From an uncultured Bacteroidales bacterium (GTDB lineage Bacteria > Bacteroidota > Bacteroidia > Bacteroidales > Muribaculaceae), in assembly GCA_900547755.1 (NCBI GenBank), contig URIC01000001.1, forward strand, positions 1-64,000: DNA of 64,000 nt, read 5' to 3'. The notes beneath the pieces were generated by a model. The model saw nothing but the letters and a program-made list of their open reading frames with translations. It was not told the DNA's origin and searched no databases. The stretch's first letter is position 1, and the number at the start of each line of letters is the position of its first letter. A program made the position numbers and the translations under genes. Shown one piece after another: positions 16,470-26,129 of the stretch.

Positions 16470-18236
16470 ATGAAAAAACGGGTTCTCATTATTGGTGTCG
16501 CCTTGACAGGTGTCTCCATATTTGCCAGCGACAACGGGAACTTTCCCGGGCATAAATTAGCCGAGAATATTAAATTTGAAGAACGATTCAGCGCTGCCGC
16601 AGAGGAACCGGTGGGGGATGAAGATGGTTGCCGTATGCGATACACTACCGATTTTACCGGTCTTAAATCGCTCTCAGAAGCCAGTGACGATAATCTCGAA
16701 ATAATTTATGACCGCCCGGAGGGAGAGGTGAAATACTATTCTCGTTCTGGTTATGCCACTACTGTATTCATGGGAAATCTGTATTTCACGAACCAGAGCG
16801 GAAACGCCCTTGAGATGGTCGTGGCGCCTGACGGTAAAACCATATATATAAAAGACCTGATTTCATCGGCGACAGCCGGAACATGGATAAAAGGTACGCG
16901 GGAGGGCAATTCCATTCATATACCTATGGGGCAGCCCATACTTTACAACAAGTCGTTTGATGACTATCTGGTGCTCGGCATCGGAGAGAAAGGTGAGGAG
17001 ACTATCGGCGGACAGACTTACACAAGTTACCTAAGAACCGAAGACACCGAGGTGGTCTTCAATGAAGCTGAAGATGGTACCCTGACCATTCAGTCCGACA
17101 TTATGCAGGATAACGAAGACCCCACCAAATTATTAGGACTTTTCAGCTATGTCAGCGGGTCTTGGCAAGGTTATTCAAACTGGAACACGACTTTCACCCC
17201 GGTAGATACCAATACATTGCAGTTCCCGGAAGGTGCATCGGTGGAAGACTGGCATATGAAATATCAGGAGCTTGAATATGAGCCGATTGACGGAGACAGA
17301 ATAGTACATTGCGCAGTGGTGGGAGACAAATTTTATCTTCAAGGTCTCTCCGAGGGCAATCCTAAAAGCTGTATAGTCGGAACTATCGAAGGGGATAAAG
17401 TGATATTTCCCTCAGGGCAATTCCTTGGTATCTACAGTGGCTATGTTACTTATTTCTGCGGTGCCGCTTTTGAGAAGAAAGTAGTCTACGATGAGTATTT
17501 CGAAATGGATATGGAAAAGACCTTCTACACCGTCTACGACGATTATGTGGTAGGGTACGACGCGCAGACTAAAACTCTTACCGGAGAAAGCGACGAAGCC
17601 ATTCTCGTTACTGAAGGTTATCCGGAAAGTGGCGAAATGATACATTTGGATTATTTCTGCAACTACACTATTAGTCTCTACAATGATATCAGCGTTATGC
17701 CTGTTGCTCCTAATGTCACAAACTTTTATGACTATATGGATGAATACGGATATAATGGAATAAATCTGGCTGTAAGCACATTTGATGCCGACAATAACTT
17801 CTTGAATCCCGAAAAATTGTTCTATATACTGTGGATTAAACGCGATGGCGTTGCCGAGAAATATACTTTCGGCGCTGATAAATACGTAGGATTTGCTGAC
17901 GCCGGTATCACCTCAATGACTGAAGTTCCCTATCTGTTCGAATGTCTTGATGCAGAGGGATATATTGAGATTTCTAAAGGTGGACGTGCCGTTGTATTGC
18001 ACGAAAATGTGCCCGATGAGGTGGGAGTGCAGAGCGTATATTACGGCGGTGGCCAACGCCTGGAAACCCCTGTAAGCTGGCTGAAAGTCAAATCCGGCAT
18101 CAATGACTTAGATGTTTCTGACGCTATGCCTGCTGAAATATATTCAATAAACGGTATGCGATTGAACGACTTTACTCAAGGTGTGAATATAGTCAAGATG
18201 ACAGACGGCACTGTGAGAAAAGTAATCAAGAGATAA
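16470..18236 (+). CDS. Secreted protein with C-terminal sorting-like tail
   Basis: 588 residues from ATG 16470, fixed by the promoter just upstream and by the signal peptide that begins there (MKKRVLIIGVALTGVSIFAS). The body is beta-rich with several GxxI...F segments typical of beta-propeller or beta-sandwich repeats, but I recognise no family. The end, from about residue 545, has the tail pattern MPAEIYSINGMRL...GVNIVKM...GTVRKVIKR common in Bacteroidales exported proteins. It diverges from the TPR-HTH regulator gene. GC content is lower than in neighbouring housekeeping genes, which could be a sign of faster evolution or transfer. Function unknown. Confidence 0.8.
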   Translation: MKKRVLIIGVALTGVSIFASDNGNFPGHKLAENIKFEERFSAAAEEPVGDEDGCRMRYTTDFTGLKSLSEASDDNLEIIYDRPEGEVKYYSRSGYATTVFMGNLYFTNQSGNALEMVVAPDGKTIYIKDLISSATAGTWIKGTREGNSIHIPMGQPILYNKSFDDYLVLGIGEKGEETIGGQTYTSYLRTEDTEVVFNEAEDGTLTIQSDIMQDNEDPTKLLGLFSYVSGSWQGYSNWNTTFTPVDTNTLQFPEGASVEDWHMKYQELEYEPIDGDRIVHCAVVGDKFYLQGLSEGNPKSCIVGTIEGDKVIFPSGQFLGIYSGYVTYFCGAAFEKKVVYDEYFEMDMEKTFYTVYDDYVVGYDAQTKTLTGESDEAILVTEGYPESGEMIHLDYFCNYTISLYNDISVMPVAPNVTNFYDYMDEYGYNGINLAVSTFDADNNFLNPEKLFYILWIKRDGVAEKYTFGADKYVGFADAGITSMTEVPYLFECLDAEGYIEISKGGRAVVLHENVPDEVGVQSVYYGGGQRLETPVSWLKVKSGINDLDVSDAMPAEIYSINGMRLNDFTQGVNIVKMTDGTVRKVIKR

Positions 18237-18256
18237 GCTGAAGCGTGTAAAAATAA

Positions 18257-18296
18257 GAATGGCTATGTCAGACCGGAGTGTTTGACATAGCCATTC
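18257..18296. terminator. Bidirectional terminator between convergent genes
   Basis: Perfect 14-base-pair stem (GAATGGCTATGTCA / TGACATAGCCATTC) with a 12-base loop between the plus-strand stop at 18236 and the minus-strand stop at 18313. A-rich sequence lies on the left and T-rich sequence on the right, fitting both directions. Confidence 0.8.
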
Positions 18297-18312
18297 AGCT
18301 GTATTATATTTT

Positions 18313-19359
18313 TTAGTCTACGGTGCCCATTACCACGAAGAAACTGAGTATGCCTATTATTATCCATAGGAATATGGCAAGAAGCAGCGGCTTGGCTCCC
18401 ACTTTGCGGATTACAGCCAGCGAAAGGGATGCGCCGATAGCGAACAGCACAAGCACAAGGGCTTTCTTGGCTCCCCATACTATACCGCCGTAGAACTTCT
18501 GAATACCCGGAAGCATCGAGGCGCCGGCATCTTCGGAAATCCAGTCGAGAATAGACGGAGTGTATGTGTTGACAATCATTGCCAGGATGAAGTAGAATAT
18601 GAACCAGGGGATGTTGACCTTCTTCTTCTCGCCCGGCACACCGTGTCCCTTTTCTTTGCGGCCGAAGTACCACATCGTGAAGAATGCCAGGGGAATAATC
18701 CAAAGGGCACGTGTACACTTGATAAGGGTGGCTATTTCGCAGGCCTCGGCTCCGTAAGCGTCGCCGGCGCCTACCACCGAGGAGGTGTCGTGGATGGCTA
18801 TCGCGGCCCATGTGCCGAACTGCGTCTGGCTCATCTCGAAGTATCTGCCCAGGGGCGGGAAAATGAACAGGGCTATGGCGTTAAGAATGAAGATTACACC
18901 GAGACTCACAGCCATCTCATGCTCGTTGGCCTTCAATACGGGACCTACCGCCGCTATGGCGCTGCCGCCGCAGATGGCGGTACCGGAGGAAATGAGGTAG
19001 CTGCTCTTGGCGTTGATGCGCATCGCGTGGCCTATGACTATACCCGCCACCATTACCACCACTACCGATACGACAGTGAAAATCATGCCGTCGGCTCCAC
19101 TTTTCAGGGAGTCTATCAGGTTCATGCCGAAACCGAGACCCACTACCGAAATCTGCAGCAGATACTTGGAAAGTTTCTTATTGAACTTGGGACAGGGGGT
19201 GCCGAATACGAAGGCGAATATCAGACCGAGGAACAGAGCTATGGCCGGTGTGATTATGGTCTCGCCGCTCTTTGAGAAAAACTCGAAGGGTATGAGCATA
19301 AGCACAAGCATTATCCAATAAAGGATTCTGCCTAATTGCTTCATTGAGAGTTTGGACAT
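18313..19359 (-). CDS. YeiH-family (UPF0324) putative sulfate or organic acid exporter
   Basis: 348 residues with about ten membrane helices. Family patterns include YLLQISVVGLGFGMNL (near 66-81), SYLISSGTAICGGSAIAAVGP (near 118-138) and WAAIAIHDTSSVVGAGDAYG (near 182-201). YeiH proteins sit in the inner membrane; a role in sulfite or taurine-derived sulfur export has been proposed for relatives but the substrate is not settled. It is the last gene of a minus-strand run, 19 bases after the flippase gene, though the two roles do not obviously connect. Confidence 0.88.
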   Translation of the reverse strand: MSKLSMKQLGRILYWIMLVLMLIPFEFFSKSGETIITPAIALFLGLIFAFVFGTPCPKFNKKLSKYLLQISVVGLGFGMNLIDSLKSGADGMIFTVVSVVVVMVAGIVIGHAMRINAKSSYLISSGTAICGGSAIAAVGPVLKANEHEMAVSLGVIFILNAIALFIFPPLGRYFEMSQTQFGTWAAIAIHDTSSVVGAGDAYGAEACEIATLIKCTRALWIIPLAFFTMWYFGRKEKGHGVPGEKKKVNIPWFIFYFILAMIVNTYTPSILDWISEDAGASMLPGIQKFYGGIVWGAKKALVLVLFAIGASLSLAVIRKVGAKPLLLAIFLWIIIGILSFFVVMGTVD

Positions 19360-19378
19360 AATTTAAAAATGCTGGTTG

Positions 19379-20830
19379 TTATATTTGTTTTTTGAAAAAG
19401 TATGCTTTGGCTTGCTTGAGGAGGGGGTCGCGCAGCAATGCGAGGGTGCCGAAATATATGAGCAATCCTGTGGAGGCCTGAAGCAGGAGGAGTGGCAGAG
19501 AGCCTGAAATCACTGTTCCTATCAGCCATGCGCCGGTCATTCCGGCTACGGCGAGTGTCAGGTAGAAGGACATCCCGGAGGTGAGCGTGCGGGCGCTGAA
19601 GCCGGTGGCTCGTGCTGTCAGTGCCAATGTGGCAATCCATGTCAGCGCTCCGGCCGCCAGCTGACCCCACACAAGTATCTCCACTGAGTGCATCCATACG
19701 GTGGCTCCTATGGCCGCAAGGGTGGCCGTATCTTTCACTATCTCCGCTATTACCAATGTCCGGGCATAGCCCAAAGAGAGGAGATAGTTGGAATAGAGCG
19801 AGCAGATGACCGTGAAGGTGCCTCGGGCCACAAGCAGCTGGAACAGGATGATGGCCGAGTCCCATTTAGTACCGAACAGGGTGTGGAAGATGGCCGGCGC
19901 CATAACCGCCAGTCCGCCCATAAATGGAAAGACCATAAAAGCGGTAAGGCGGTTCACCTTGACCATCGTGGCGCGGTATCGTACCGGATTGTCCTGGAAA
20001 CGTGCCAGAAGAGGTACGAAAGTCGCGGTGAGGATTTGCGAGAGGCTGGCACTGCCCATTTTGCTCCATTTGTCTGCCTGTGTGTAGTCTCCCAGGGCGG
20101 TGAGGCTGTACCAGACCCCGATGACAAAGGAGTATATGTTCAGGAAAATGGTGTTGAACAGGGAGGTGGTGAAGACTCCGGCACCCACGCGGTATATGCT
20201 GCGCAGGGATTCGAGAGAGAAACAGCACATGGGCCGCCAGGAGCCGCCCAGCCAAAGCCACAGGGTACGCACAGAGGCCAAAATAATGGTCTGCCACACC
20301 AGCGCCCAGGCTCCGAAGCCGGAGAGCGCCATCCATATCCCGGCACCCCCGCTCACCACCAGCCCGGTGATGTTGGAGAGGGCTATGCGCCGCACGGTCA
20401 TGGCTTTCATCAGCAGATTGGTCTGCACTATTCCTAAACCGTTGATTATAAAGCTCAGGAACATGACGCGGCTCAGCGGGATGAGGCGTACGTCTCCCTG
20501 GAACATCCGTGCTATGGAGGGTGCGGAGAAGAAGAGTAGCAAGTAGAGGGTGCAGGAGACAATCAGGTTAAACCAGAATACGGTGCTGTAATCGCGGTCG
20601 GTAGGGGCCTTTTTCTGCAACAGTGCGCTGCCGAACCCGCTGTCCACGAAAATGGTGGCAAAAGCCTGGAACACAAGGATGGCGCCTACCAGGCCGAAGT
20701 CTTCCTTGGGCAATACATTGGCGAGTATAATCCCTGTGACCGCATACAGAATCTGTGAGGAAAAGCGGTCTATGCTGTTCCATTTCAGAGTGCGTGCCGT
20801 GCGCAGTTTCAGGTCCGGTTCCTGTGTCAT
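19379..20830 (-). CDS. MOP-superfamily polysaccharide flippase
   Basis: 483 residues with about 12-14 membrane segments. The N-terminus (ARTLKWNSIDRFSSQIL, ILANVLPKEDFGLVGAILVF) and GFGSALLQKKAPTDRDYSTVF match Wzx/MOP-type lipopolysaccharide and capsule repeat-unit flippases. It would move an undecaprenyl-linked oligosaccharide across the inner membrane. No glycosyltransferases are next to it, so the substrate cannot be guessed. The preceding gene ends 22 bases before its start. Confidence 0.9.
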   Translation of the reverse strand: MTQEPDLKLRTARTLKWNSIDRFSSQILYAVTGIILANVLPKEDFGLVGAILVFQAFATIFVDSGFGSALLQKKAPTDRDYSTVFWFNLIVSCTLYLLLFFSAPSIARMFQGDVRLIPLSRVMFLSFIINGLGIVQTNLLMKAMTVRRIALSNITGLVVSGGAGIWMALSGFGAWALVWQTIILASVRTLWLWLGGSWRPMCCFSLESLRSIYRVGAGVFTTSLFNTIFLNIYSFVIGVWYSLTALGDYTQADKWSKMGSASLSQILTATFVPLLARFQDNPVRYRATMVKVNRLTAFMVFPFMGGLAVMAPAIFHTLFGTKWDSAIILFQLLVARGTFTVICSLYSNYLLSLGYARTLVIAEIVKDTATLAAIGATVWMHSVEILVWGQLAAGALTWIATLALTARATGFSARTLTSGMSFYLTLAVAGMTGAWLIGTVISGSLPLLLLQASTGLLIYFGTLALLRDPLLKQAKAYFFKKQI

Positions 20831-20852
20831 ACGTCAGAGAGAGGAATTTGTG

Positions 20853-21551
20853 TCAGTCGCCCACGTGTACCAGTTTGCCTATGCCTTGTTTCTTTACTTT
20901 CGCGGGTTTGCCGCTGTAATAGACGGTGGTGGAACCGAGGCCTTTGAGTTTGATTTCATCAAGGGGGTGACAGTAAATCTGTCCGCCGCCGAAGACATGG
21001 CAACTCACTTTGCCGACGGGCGCACGGCTGGCATCTATTGTGCCGGTGCCGGCCAGGCTGAATACGGCTTCGTCTGCTTTGCCGCTGATGTTTATTGTCC
21101 CGTGGCCGGTCATGAGTCTGGCTGTCAGCTTTCCCATATCTATGTCCTGCAAGTCGATTACGCCGTTGTTGAATATAGTTGCCTTGAACCCGGCGCAACG
21201 AGGCAGCCCCTTGACTGTGACCTTCTCGTTGGAGGAAGATTCCACCTCGACAAGGAACTCCGAGTACACGTATATGACCGGCAAGTCCAGTTTCTGTCCG
21301 ATGAAATCGGGGGAAATCTGCACTTTCAGCTTGTCGGAGCCTGAACGTGAGAACATCAGGGCGTCGGCCATGGTGTCTTCGCACTCAAAGTGTGCGGTGC
21401 CGGCCCGCTCAGGGTCGCAGGTGTACACTACCTGCAGATTGTCCGGAATTATAAGTTTGGTGAAGCTGCCGGTTTTTACTTCATAAACACGGGCTGCCGC
21501 TCCCAAGACCCCGCATAAGGTCATGATTAGAAAGTAAAATGTACGTTTCAT
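20853..21551 (-). CDS. Secreted GIN-domain (DUF2807) protein
   Basis: 232 residues. Signal peptide 1-19 ends in GAAA. The body is a run of short beta strands with the repeated pattern VSCHVFGGGQIYC, GLGSTTVYYSG, SGKADEAVFSLAGTGTIDA typical of the right-handed beta-helix GIN domain of Bacteroidota. Probably periplasmic or surface; the biochemical role of the domain is unknown. It ends 22 bases before the flippase start and may be co-transcribed with it. Confidence 0.85.
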   Translation of the reverse strand: MKRTFYFLIMTLCGVLGAAARVYEVKTGSFTKLIIPDNLQVVYTCDPERAGTAHFECEDTMADALMFSRSGSDKLKVQISPDFIGQKLDLPVIYVYSEFLVEVESSSNEKVTVKGLPRCAGFKATIFNNGVIDLQDIDMGKLTARLMTGHGTINISGKADEAVFSLAGTGTIDASRAPVGKVSCHVFGGGQIYCHPLDEIKLKGLGSTTVYYSGKPAKVKKQGIGKLVHVGD

Positions 21552-21623
21552 TCGGATTCTGTTTTTATAATTAACTTTGTCTTTTCCGTATTATTATGAA
21601 TTGTGCTGAAAAAATCGGAAGCC

Positions 21624-22607
21624 TTACAGACCTAAGAATTTTTCGGCTATCTCTTCCAGGACATCGTTCAGCTCTTTGAGGGTGTCGGCGCGCAGCATAC
21701 GTATCCGGGTCTCGCGGAAATTCGGTATTCCTTTGAACAGGGGTGTCGCGGCCAGGTGGCGGCGTATGTGCAGTATGCCCCGGTATTCGTCTATACGCTC
21801 TATGCTCTCGTCTATCTGGCGGCGCAGAAGCGCGAGTTTCCTGGCTGTGGACAGAGGGGTATAGCTGCCGGTGTCCAGGTACTGGCGTATGTCATGGAAA
21901 ATCCAAGGAGCGCCTATGGCTGCGCGGCCTACCATTATACCGTCTACACCATATTCATCGAAGTGTGCGGCGGCCTGTTCGGGGGTGGTGATGTCACCGT
22001 TGCCTATCAAGGGGATTGTGAATTCCGGATTGCGTTTCAGCTCGCCTATCAGTGTCCAGTCTGCCTGCCCGGTATACATCTGGCTGCGTGTGCGTCCGTG
22101 GACGGTGAGGGCGCGTATGCCGCAGGCCTGCAGCCGGGGACCCAGTTCGGTTATGATTTTGTTCTCACAGTCCCAGCCCAGGCGTGTCTTAACCGTCACA
22201 GGGATGTCTACGGCCTCCGTTACGCGACGGGTTATGTCCAATAACTTGGGTATGTCCCGCAGCATACCGCTGCCGGCTCCTTTGCCGGCTACTTTTTTCA
22301 CCGGACACCCGAAGTTTATGTCCAGTATGTCGGGATGCGCTTGCTCCACAATCCTGGCGGCTTCAACCATCGCTTCGGGTTCGCGTCCGTAAATCTGTAT
22401 GGCCACGGGGCGTTCCGCCTCGTTGATGCTCAGTTTGCGGGTGGTGGAAGCTATGTCGCGCACCAACGCCTCGGCCGATACGAACTCCGTATAGACCGAC
22501 GAAGCCCCCATCTCGCGGCATATAAGTCGGAAGGAGGGGTCGGTGACATCTTCCATAGGAGCCAGGGATACGGGGCGTTTCCCGAGTTCTATATCTGCTA
22601 TCTTCAT
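21624..22607 (-). CDS. dusB: tRNA-dihydrouridine synthase
   Basis: 327 residues from ATG 22607; a TTG at 22619 in frame would overlap the previous stop. Reduces uridine to dihydrouridine in the D-loop of tRNAs, using FMN and NADPH. Seen: SLAPMEDVTDPSFR (near 14-27), the catalytic cysteine in NFGCPVKKVAGKGAGSGM (near 97-114), VTVKTRLGWD, LTVHGRTRSQMY and the FMN phosphate site GNGDI...GVDGIMVGRAAIGAPWIF. The signature places it in the DusB/NifR3-like group. It starts six bases after the M16 peptidase gene, so the pair is an operon. Confidence 0.93.
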   Translation of the reverse strand: MKIADIELGKRPVSLAPMEDVTDPSFRLICREMGASSVYTEFVSAEALVRDIASTTRKLSINEAERPVAIQIYGREPEAMVEAARIVEQAHPDILDINFGCPVKKVAGKGAGSGMLRDIPKLLDITRRVTEAVDIPVTVKTRLGWDCENKIITELGPRLQACGIRALTVHGRTRSQMYTGQADWTLIGELKRNPEFTIPLIGNGDITTPEQAAAHFDEYGVDGIMVGRAAIGAPWIFHDIRQYLDTGSYTPLSTARKLALLRRQIDESIERIDEYRGILHIRRHLAATPLFKGIPNFRETRIRMLRADTLKELNDVLEEIAEKFLGL

Positions 22608-22612
22608 TTTTT

Positions 22613-23845
22613 TCAGCAAAGGGTAAGAGATGATAGGCCATTGTCAAGAATAAGCCGCGCGATTTCCATTATATGGCGGGGAGTAAGTTCGTGCAAGGCC
22701 CGGCGTGTGGTCTCTATGTCAAGAACCTTGTCGTAGTAGAGAACGGACTTTCCGAGGTTCATGGCCATTGAGTCGGCGTAAGAACCGGCCACCTGCAATT
22801 GTCCTGAGTATTGGCGTACCGCAGCGTCGAAAATGCGCGGTTTCATCGGCGATTCGGCCAATCTCGCGAGTTCGTTGCGGATAATGCGCTTGCACGGTTT
22901 TATGTGTTCCGGGTCGCAGCCGAAATATATTTCAAACAGTCCGCAGTCACTGAGCAGCCCGGTAAGGGCCTCCACGGAGTAGACGTAGCCTCGTTTGTCG
23001 CGCAACTCGCGGTTAAGCACAGAGTTCATTGCCGGTCCTCCGAGGTGGTTTCTGAGCAGGGACAGGGCGTACCGGCGTTCATCCTTGCGGCCGAAGACGC
23101 GGCTTCCAATAAGCGTGTGGCTTTGGTGGAGCCCCATTTCCCGTACTTCTTCGAATGGCTTAGGTATTTCCGGGACAGAAAGCCGTTGCGCCGACAGGGC
23201 CGGAGTCTCCCGCCGCAGAGTGCTGAAGTAACGGCCTATGAGCCTGGAAATATGTTTCAGCGGCATATCGCTGACACAGTACAGGACCATATTTCCGGGG
23301 GTGTAGTGCTTCTCCACAAAACGACGGCAGTCAGCGCCTGTCAGTGCTTTTACGCTCTGAGGCGTGCCGAGTATGTTGTGGCCGGGACTGCTTCCGGCAA
23401 ACATCAAATCCTCGTATTCATCGAATATCGCTTCCGAGGGAGTGTCTAAATAAGAGTTGATTTCGTCTATAACCACCTCTTTCTCCTTCTCCAGTTCGGG
23501 AGCCGGGAAATTGCAGTTGGCTACAAGGTCCGACAGCAGGTCAAGGGCGCGGTCCAGATACCCGGAGGGCGCTGTTGTGTAGACCAGCGTCTCCTCTTTT
23601 GTGGTGTATGCGTTGAGTTCACCACCTATGCTTTCCATGCGGGAGGAGATGTGGTGGCTGCGTCGTTTGATTGTGCCTTTGAAGATAGTATGTTCCACAA
23701 AGTGGGCGAGTCCGAACTCTTCCGGGGTCTCGTCGCGGGAGCCTGCGCCTACGGCTATGCCGGCATAGCTGATGCCCGGCTTGCTGCTATACACGCACCG
23801 CAGGCCGTTGTCAAGTCGTTCTATGACATAATCCTCAGTATTCAT
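22613..23845 (-). CDS. M16-family zinc metallopeptidase
   Basis: 410 residues, no signal peptide. The inverted zinc motif HFVEH is at 48-52 with the third ligand in the EKEKEVVIDEINSYLDTPSE helix near 119-138, so it should be catalytically active. The C-terminal half has the R/Y pair region (LRDKRGYVYSVEAL). It resembles single-domain mitochondrial processing peptidase-like proteins, which work as dimers on unfolded peptides. Substrate unknown. First gene of a pair with dusB. Confidence 0.92.
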   Translation of the reverse strand: MNTEDYVIERLDNGLRCVYSSKPGISYAGIAVGAGSRDETPEEFGLAHFVEHTIFKGTIKRRSHHISSRMESIGGELNAYTTKEETLVYTTAPSGYLDRALDLLSDLVANCNFPAPELEKEKEVVIDEINSYLDTPSEAIFDEYEDLMFAGSSPGHNILGTPQSVKALTGADCRRFVEKHYTPGNMVLYCVSDMPLKHISRLIGRYFSTLRRETPALSAQRLSVPEIPKPFEEVREMGLHQSHTLIGSRVFGRKDERRYALSLLRNHLGGPAMNSVLNRELRDKRGYVYSVEALTGLLSDCGLFEIYFGCDPEHIKPCKRIIRNELARLAESPMKPRIFDAAVRQYSGQLQVAGSYADSMAMNLGKSVLYYDKVLDIETTRRALHELTPRHIMEIARLILDNGLSSLTLC

Positions 23846-23866
23846 TCATCCCTTTCTTTAGCTATG

Positions 23867-23898
23867 CAAAATTACTCTTTTTTCCTCAATTCCGCAAC
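23867..23898 (-). promoter_or_regulatory. Promoter of the M16 peptidase gene
   Basis: Minus strand: GTTG (23895-23898), 20 bases, TAATTTTG (23867-23874). One mismatch upstream. The predicted leader is only about 15 bases. Confidence 0.55.
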
Positions 23899-24004
23899 CC
23901 CTGCCGGGATATGTCCGTTCCGCGAGGATATGCGGGCAGGTGTCCGTATCGCGACACCGGATTTGTGTGTGATGACCGTTGATTGGAATTTCCCGGATTT
24001 TTTG

Positions 24005-24012
24005 TAATTTTG
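24005..24012 (+). promoter_or_regulatory. Probable -7 element of the TPR-HTH lipoprotein gene
   Basis: TAATTTTG at 24005-24012, 61 bases before the start at 24073. No TTTG at the right distance; the best candidate is TTGG near 23983. Confidence 0.45.
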
Positions 24013-24072
24013 CATCTCACGGCCGCTGACATGTGCGGGTTGGCGGACCTATGACTCTAATTCTCTACTGTA

Positions 24073-25659
24073 ATGCGAAAAATCTGCGTATTCATCGGCA
24101 TCTGTATTTATATCGGCGCCTGGTTAAGCTCCTGCTCATATCGGCAGAAAGATGTGGGCGCGGAAGCTGAGCTTGACCGTCTGGACAAGACTCTTGAAGA
24201 AGTGCATAAATATGACCGTAAAAAGAAGGATAACCTTGATTCCATCGGTAAATTACTCGCGGCGACTTCGGCCGACGACACGCGGCGGCGCTGGGAACTG
24301 AACATGGCTCTCGGCAAGCAATACCTCGCTTTCTGTTCGGATTCATCGGCATATTATTTTAATCTCGCCCACAAGATAGCGGAGGGAGCCGGCATGGAAA
24401 CGGAGGATGTGGACAGCCGTATTTCGTTGGCATACGCTCAGAGTGCCGCCGGTATGTTTACTCTCGCTTTTAATTCGCTCAATGCCCTGGATACCGTTCC
24501 GATGTCCGTGGAGTACCGTATTCTTTACGCCAAGGTGGCGCGTCAGCTTTTTTCATATATGGATGAGTACGCCAAAGGATATGAGAGCGAAGGGATGGAG
24601 TATCGGAAAAAGGGGCTGGAATATGAGCAATATCTGATAGACCACTTGCCGGACTCTGACCGGTATGGCAAATTCATGTATGCGCAGCAGTCGCATCGCC
24701 AGGGCAAGGATGCGCAGGCGCGGAAGCTGGCCATGGAGGTGCTGAAAACGTTACCCGAAAATACCAACCTTTACGGCATGACGGCTTATCTTATGGCTCA
24801 GATTTCCCGCTCTGAAGGGAACGATGCCGAATATGGACGCTATCTTGCTTTGGCTTCTATTTCGGATGTTAAATCGAGCGTGAAAGAGACAATGGCTCTC
24901 CCGGCGTTGGCCAAATGGCTCTATAACAAAGGAGAGGTAGACCGTGCTTACCGATATATCAATGCGTCGCTGGAAGATGCCACAGAGTCCAATGCCAGGA
25001 TGAGGACGGTGGAAATAGCTACACTTCTACCTATGGTTGACGACGCTTACCGCAAGAAGTTGTCTTCCTCGCGCGATGAACTCATGCTTTATCTGGCTCT
25101 TGTGATAGTGCTTTTTGCTGTGACCGGCGGTCTGTTGGCGGCCATGTTCCGCGCTATGCGCCGCACTTCGTCCATAAACCGTAAGTTGGCGCAGCAGAGT
25201 AAGGTGCAGGAGTCTTATATAGGCCATTTTTTGGGCCTTTGCTCATCTTATTCGGATAAACTGGACTCCATGAGGCGCCTTGTGAACCGCAAGATAGCGG
25301 CCGGTCAGACCGAAGAGCTTCTGAAAATGCTTAAAAGCGGTAAATACACCGATACTGAAAACGATGACTTTTTCGCGATTTTCGATGAGACGTTCCTTGA
25401 CCTGTATCCTACGTTTCTTGACGAACTGAACGCACTGCTGAAACCGGAGTGCCGCATAACCCACAAGCGAGGTACTCCGCTTTCCACGGAAATACGCATC
25501 TATGCCTTTGTGCGCCTGGGCGTAGAGGAGAGCGTGAAGATTGCCCGCATACTCCATTGTTCGGTATCTACCATATACACGTATCGCAACCGTATGAGGG
25601 GTCGCGCCATAAACAGGGAATCGTTTGAGAAAGATGTCCTGGGCATCGGAATGAGATAG
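24073..25659 (+). CDS. DUF6377-like TPR lipoprotein with C-terminal HTH
   Basis: 528 residues. Lipobox WLSSC near residue 17-21. About residues 30-320 are helical TPR-like repeats, followed by one membrane helix (LMLYLALVIVLFAVTGG, about 337-355), a linker helix, and a C-terminal domain with IYAFVRLGVEES and ILHCSVSTIYTYRNRMRGR, an HTH resembling LuxR-type. The plan is that of DUF6377 proteins of Bacteroidales: sensing domain outside, DNA-binding domain inside. It differs from the protein at 14278 in having a lipobox and shorter repeats. No divergent target gene is obvious. A weak eight-base-pair stem lies just after the stop (25660-25693). Confidence 0.87.
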   Translation: MRKICVFIGICIYIGAWLSSCSYRQKDVGAEAELDRLDKTLEEVHKYDRKKKDNLDSIGKLLAATSADDTRRRWELNMALGKQYLAFCSDSSAYYFNLAHKIAEGAGMETEDVDSRISLAYAQSAAGMFTLAFNSLNALDTVPMSVEYRILYAKVARQLFSYMDEYAKGYESEGMEYRKKGLEYEQYLIDHLPDSDRYGKFMYAQQSHRQGKDAQARKLAMEVLKTLPENTNLYGMTAYLMAQISRSEGNDAEYGRYLALASISDVKSSVKETMALPALAKWLYNKGEVDRAYRYINASLEDATESNARMRTVEIATLLPMVDDAYRKKLSSSRDELMLYLALVIVLFAVTGGLLAAMFRAMRRTSSINRKLAQQSKVQESYIGHFLGLCSSYSDKLDSMRRLVNRKIAAGQTEELLKMLKSGKYTDTENDDFFAIFDETFLDLYPTFLDELNALLKPECRITHKRGTPLSTEIRIYAFVRLGVEESVKIARILHCSVSTIYTYRNRMRGRAINRESFEKDVLGIGMR

Positions 25660-25795
25660 ATACAGGTCTTATATCCGTCGCAGATACCTGTATGTCAACC
25701 TTAATAAGGTTTATATTTTAAAAATATGTATATATTGAGTATCAGGTATATACGTCTTTTTATACTTATATTTTTATTGTAAACTATCCGTAATA

Positions 25796-25827
25796 TTTGC
25801 AAATAGGCCTTGGTGGCGGTAATTTTG
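25796..25827 (+). promoter_or_regulatory. Strong promoter without a downstream protein gene
   Basis: TTTG (25796-25799), 20 bases, TAATTTTG (25820-25827), a perfect match. Transcription should begin near 25834 and reads into a non-coding region ending in a hairpin with a run of eight T. Confidence 0.7.
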
Positions 25828-25833
25828 CATTGT

Positions 25834-26089
25834 CGAAAAACAAAGACTGACGGTTTGCGTAAGGCAAAGAGTCTGTTTATGACAGGTCGGTCTTCGGCGC
25901 TTATAATCTGTCAATAGCAATGTCTATTAGGATATAGTAGATTTTTCATAAGAGATATTACGGTAGAAAGATTAGGTTAGTAATTAAGATATTCGTAAAT
26001 AAATCGTTTATGTTAGGTTTGTAGAAAAATTATAGAAGAAAGTTTTTTTAACTGTGGCGAATTCGAGAGAACGAGTCACGGTTTTTTTT
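25834..26089 (+). ncRNA. Candidate structured RNA of about 255 nt
   Basis: Bounded by a perfect promoter and, at 26050-26089, a stem (AACTGTG 26050-26056 with CACGGTT 26077-26083) running into TTTTTTTT. Three successive hairpins are visible: 25844-25874 (AGACT/AGTCT around TTTGC/GCAAA), 25881-25912 (GACAG/CTGTC) and 25913-25928 (AATAG/CTATT). The rest is A+T-rich. There is no credible coding frame; the short frame starting at 26054 only spans the two terminators. The family is not recognised. A regulatory RNA of the 6S type is possible but not shown. Confidence 0.55.
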
Positions 26090-26129
26090 ATGTCACGGCA
26101 GGAAAGGGAAGTCTTGAAAACAGGAAATA

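Noticed and set aside
18313..23845. A capsule or O-antigen locus around the flippase at 19379
   Set aside because: No glycosyltransferases, polymerase or sugar-nucleotide genes lie beside it, so the flippase alone does not define such a locus.
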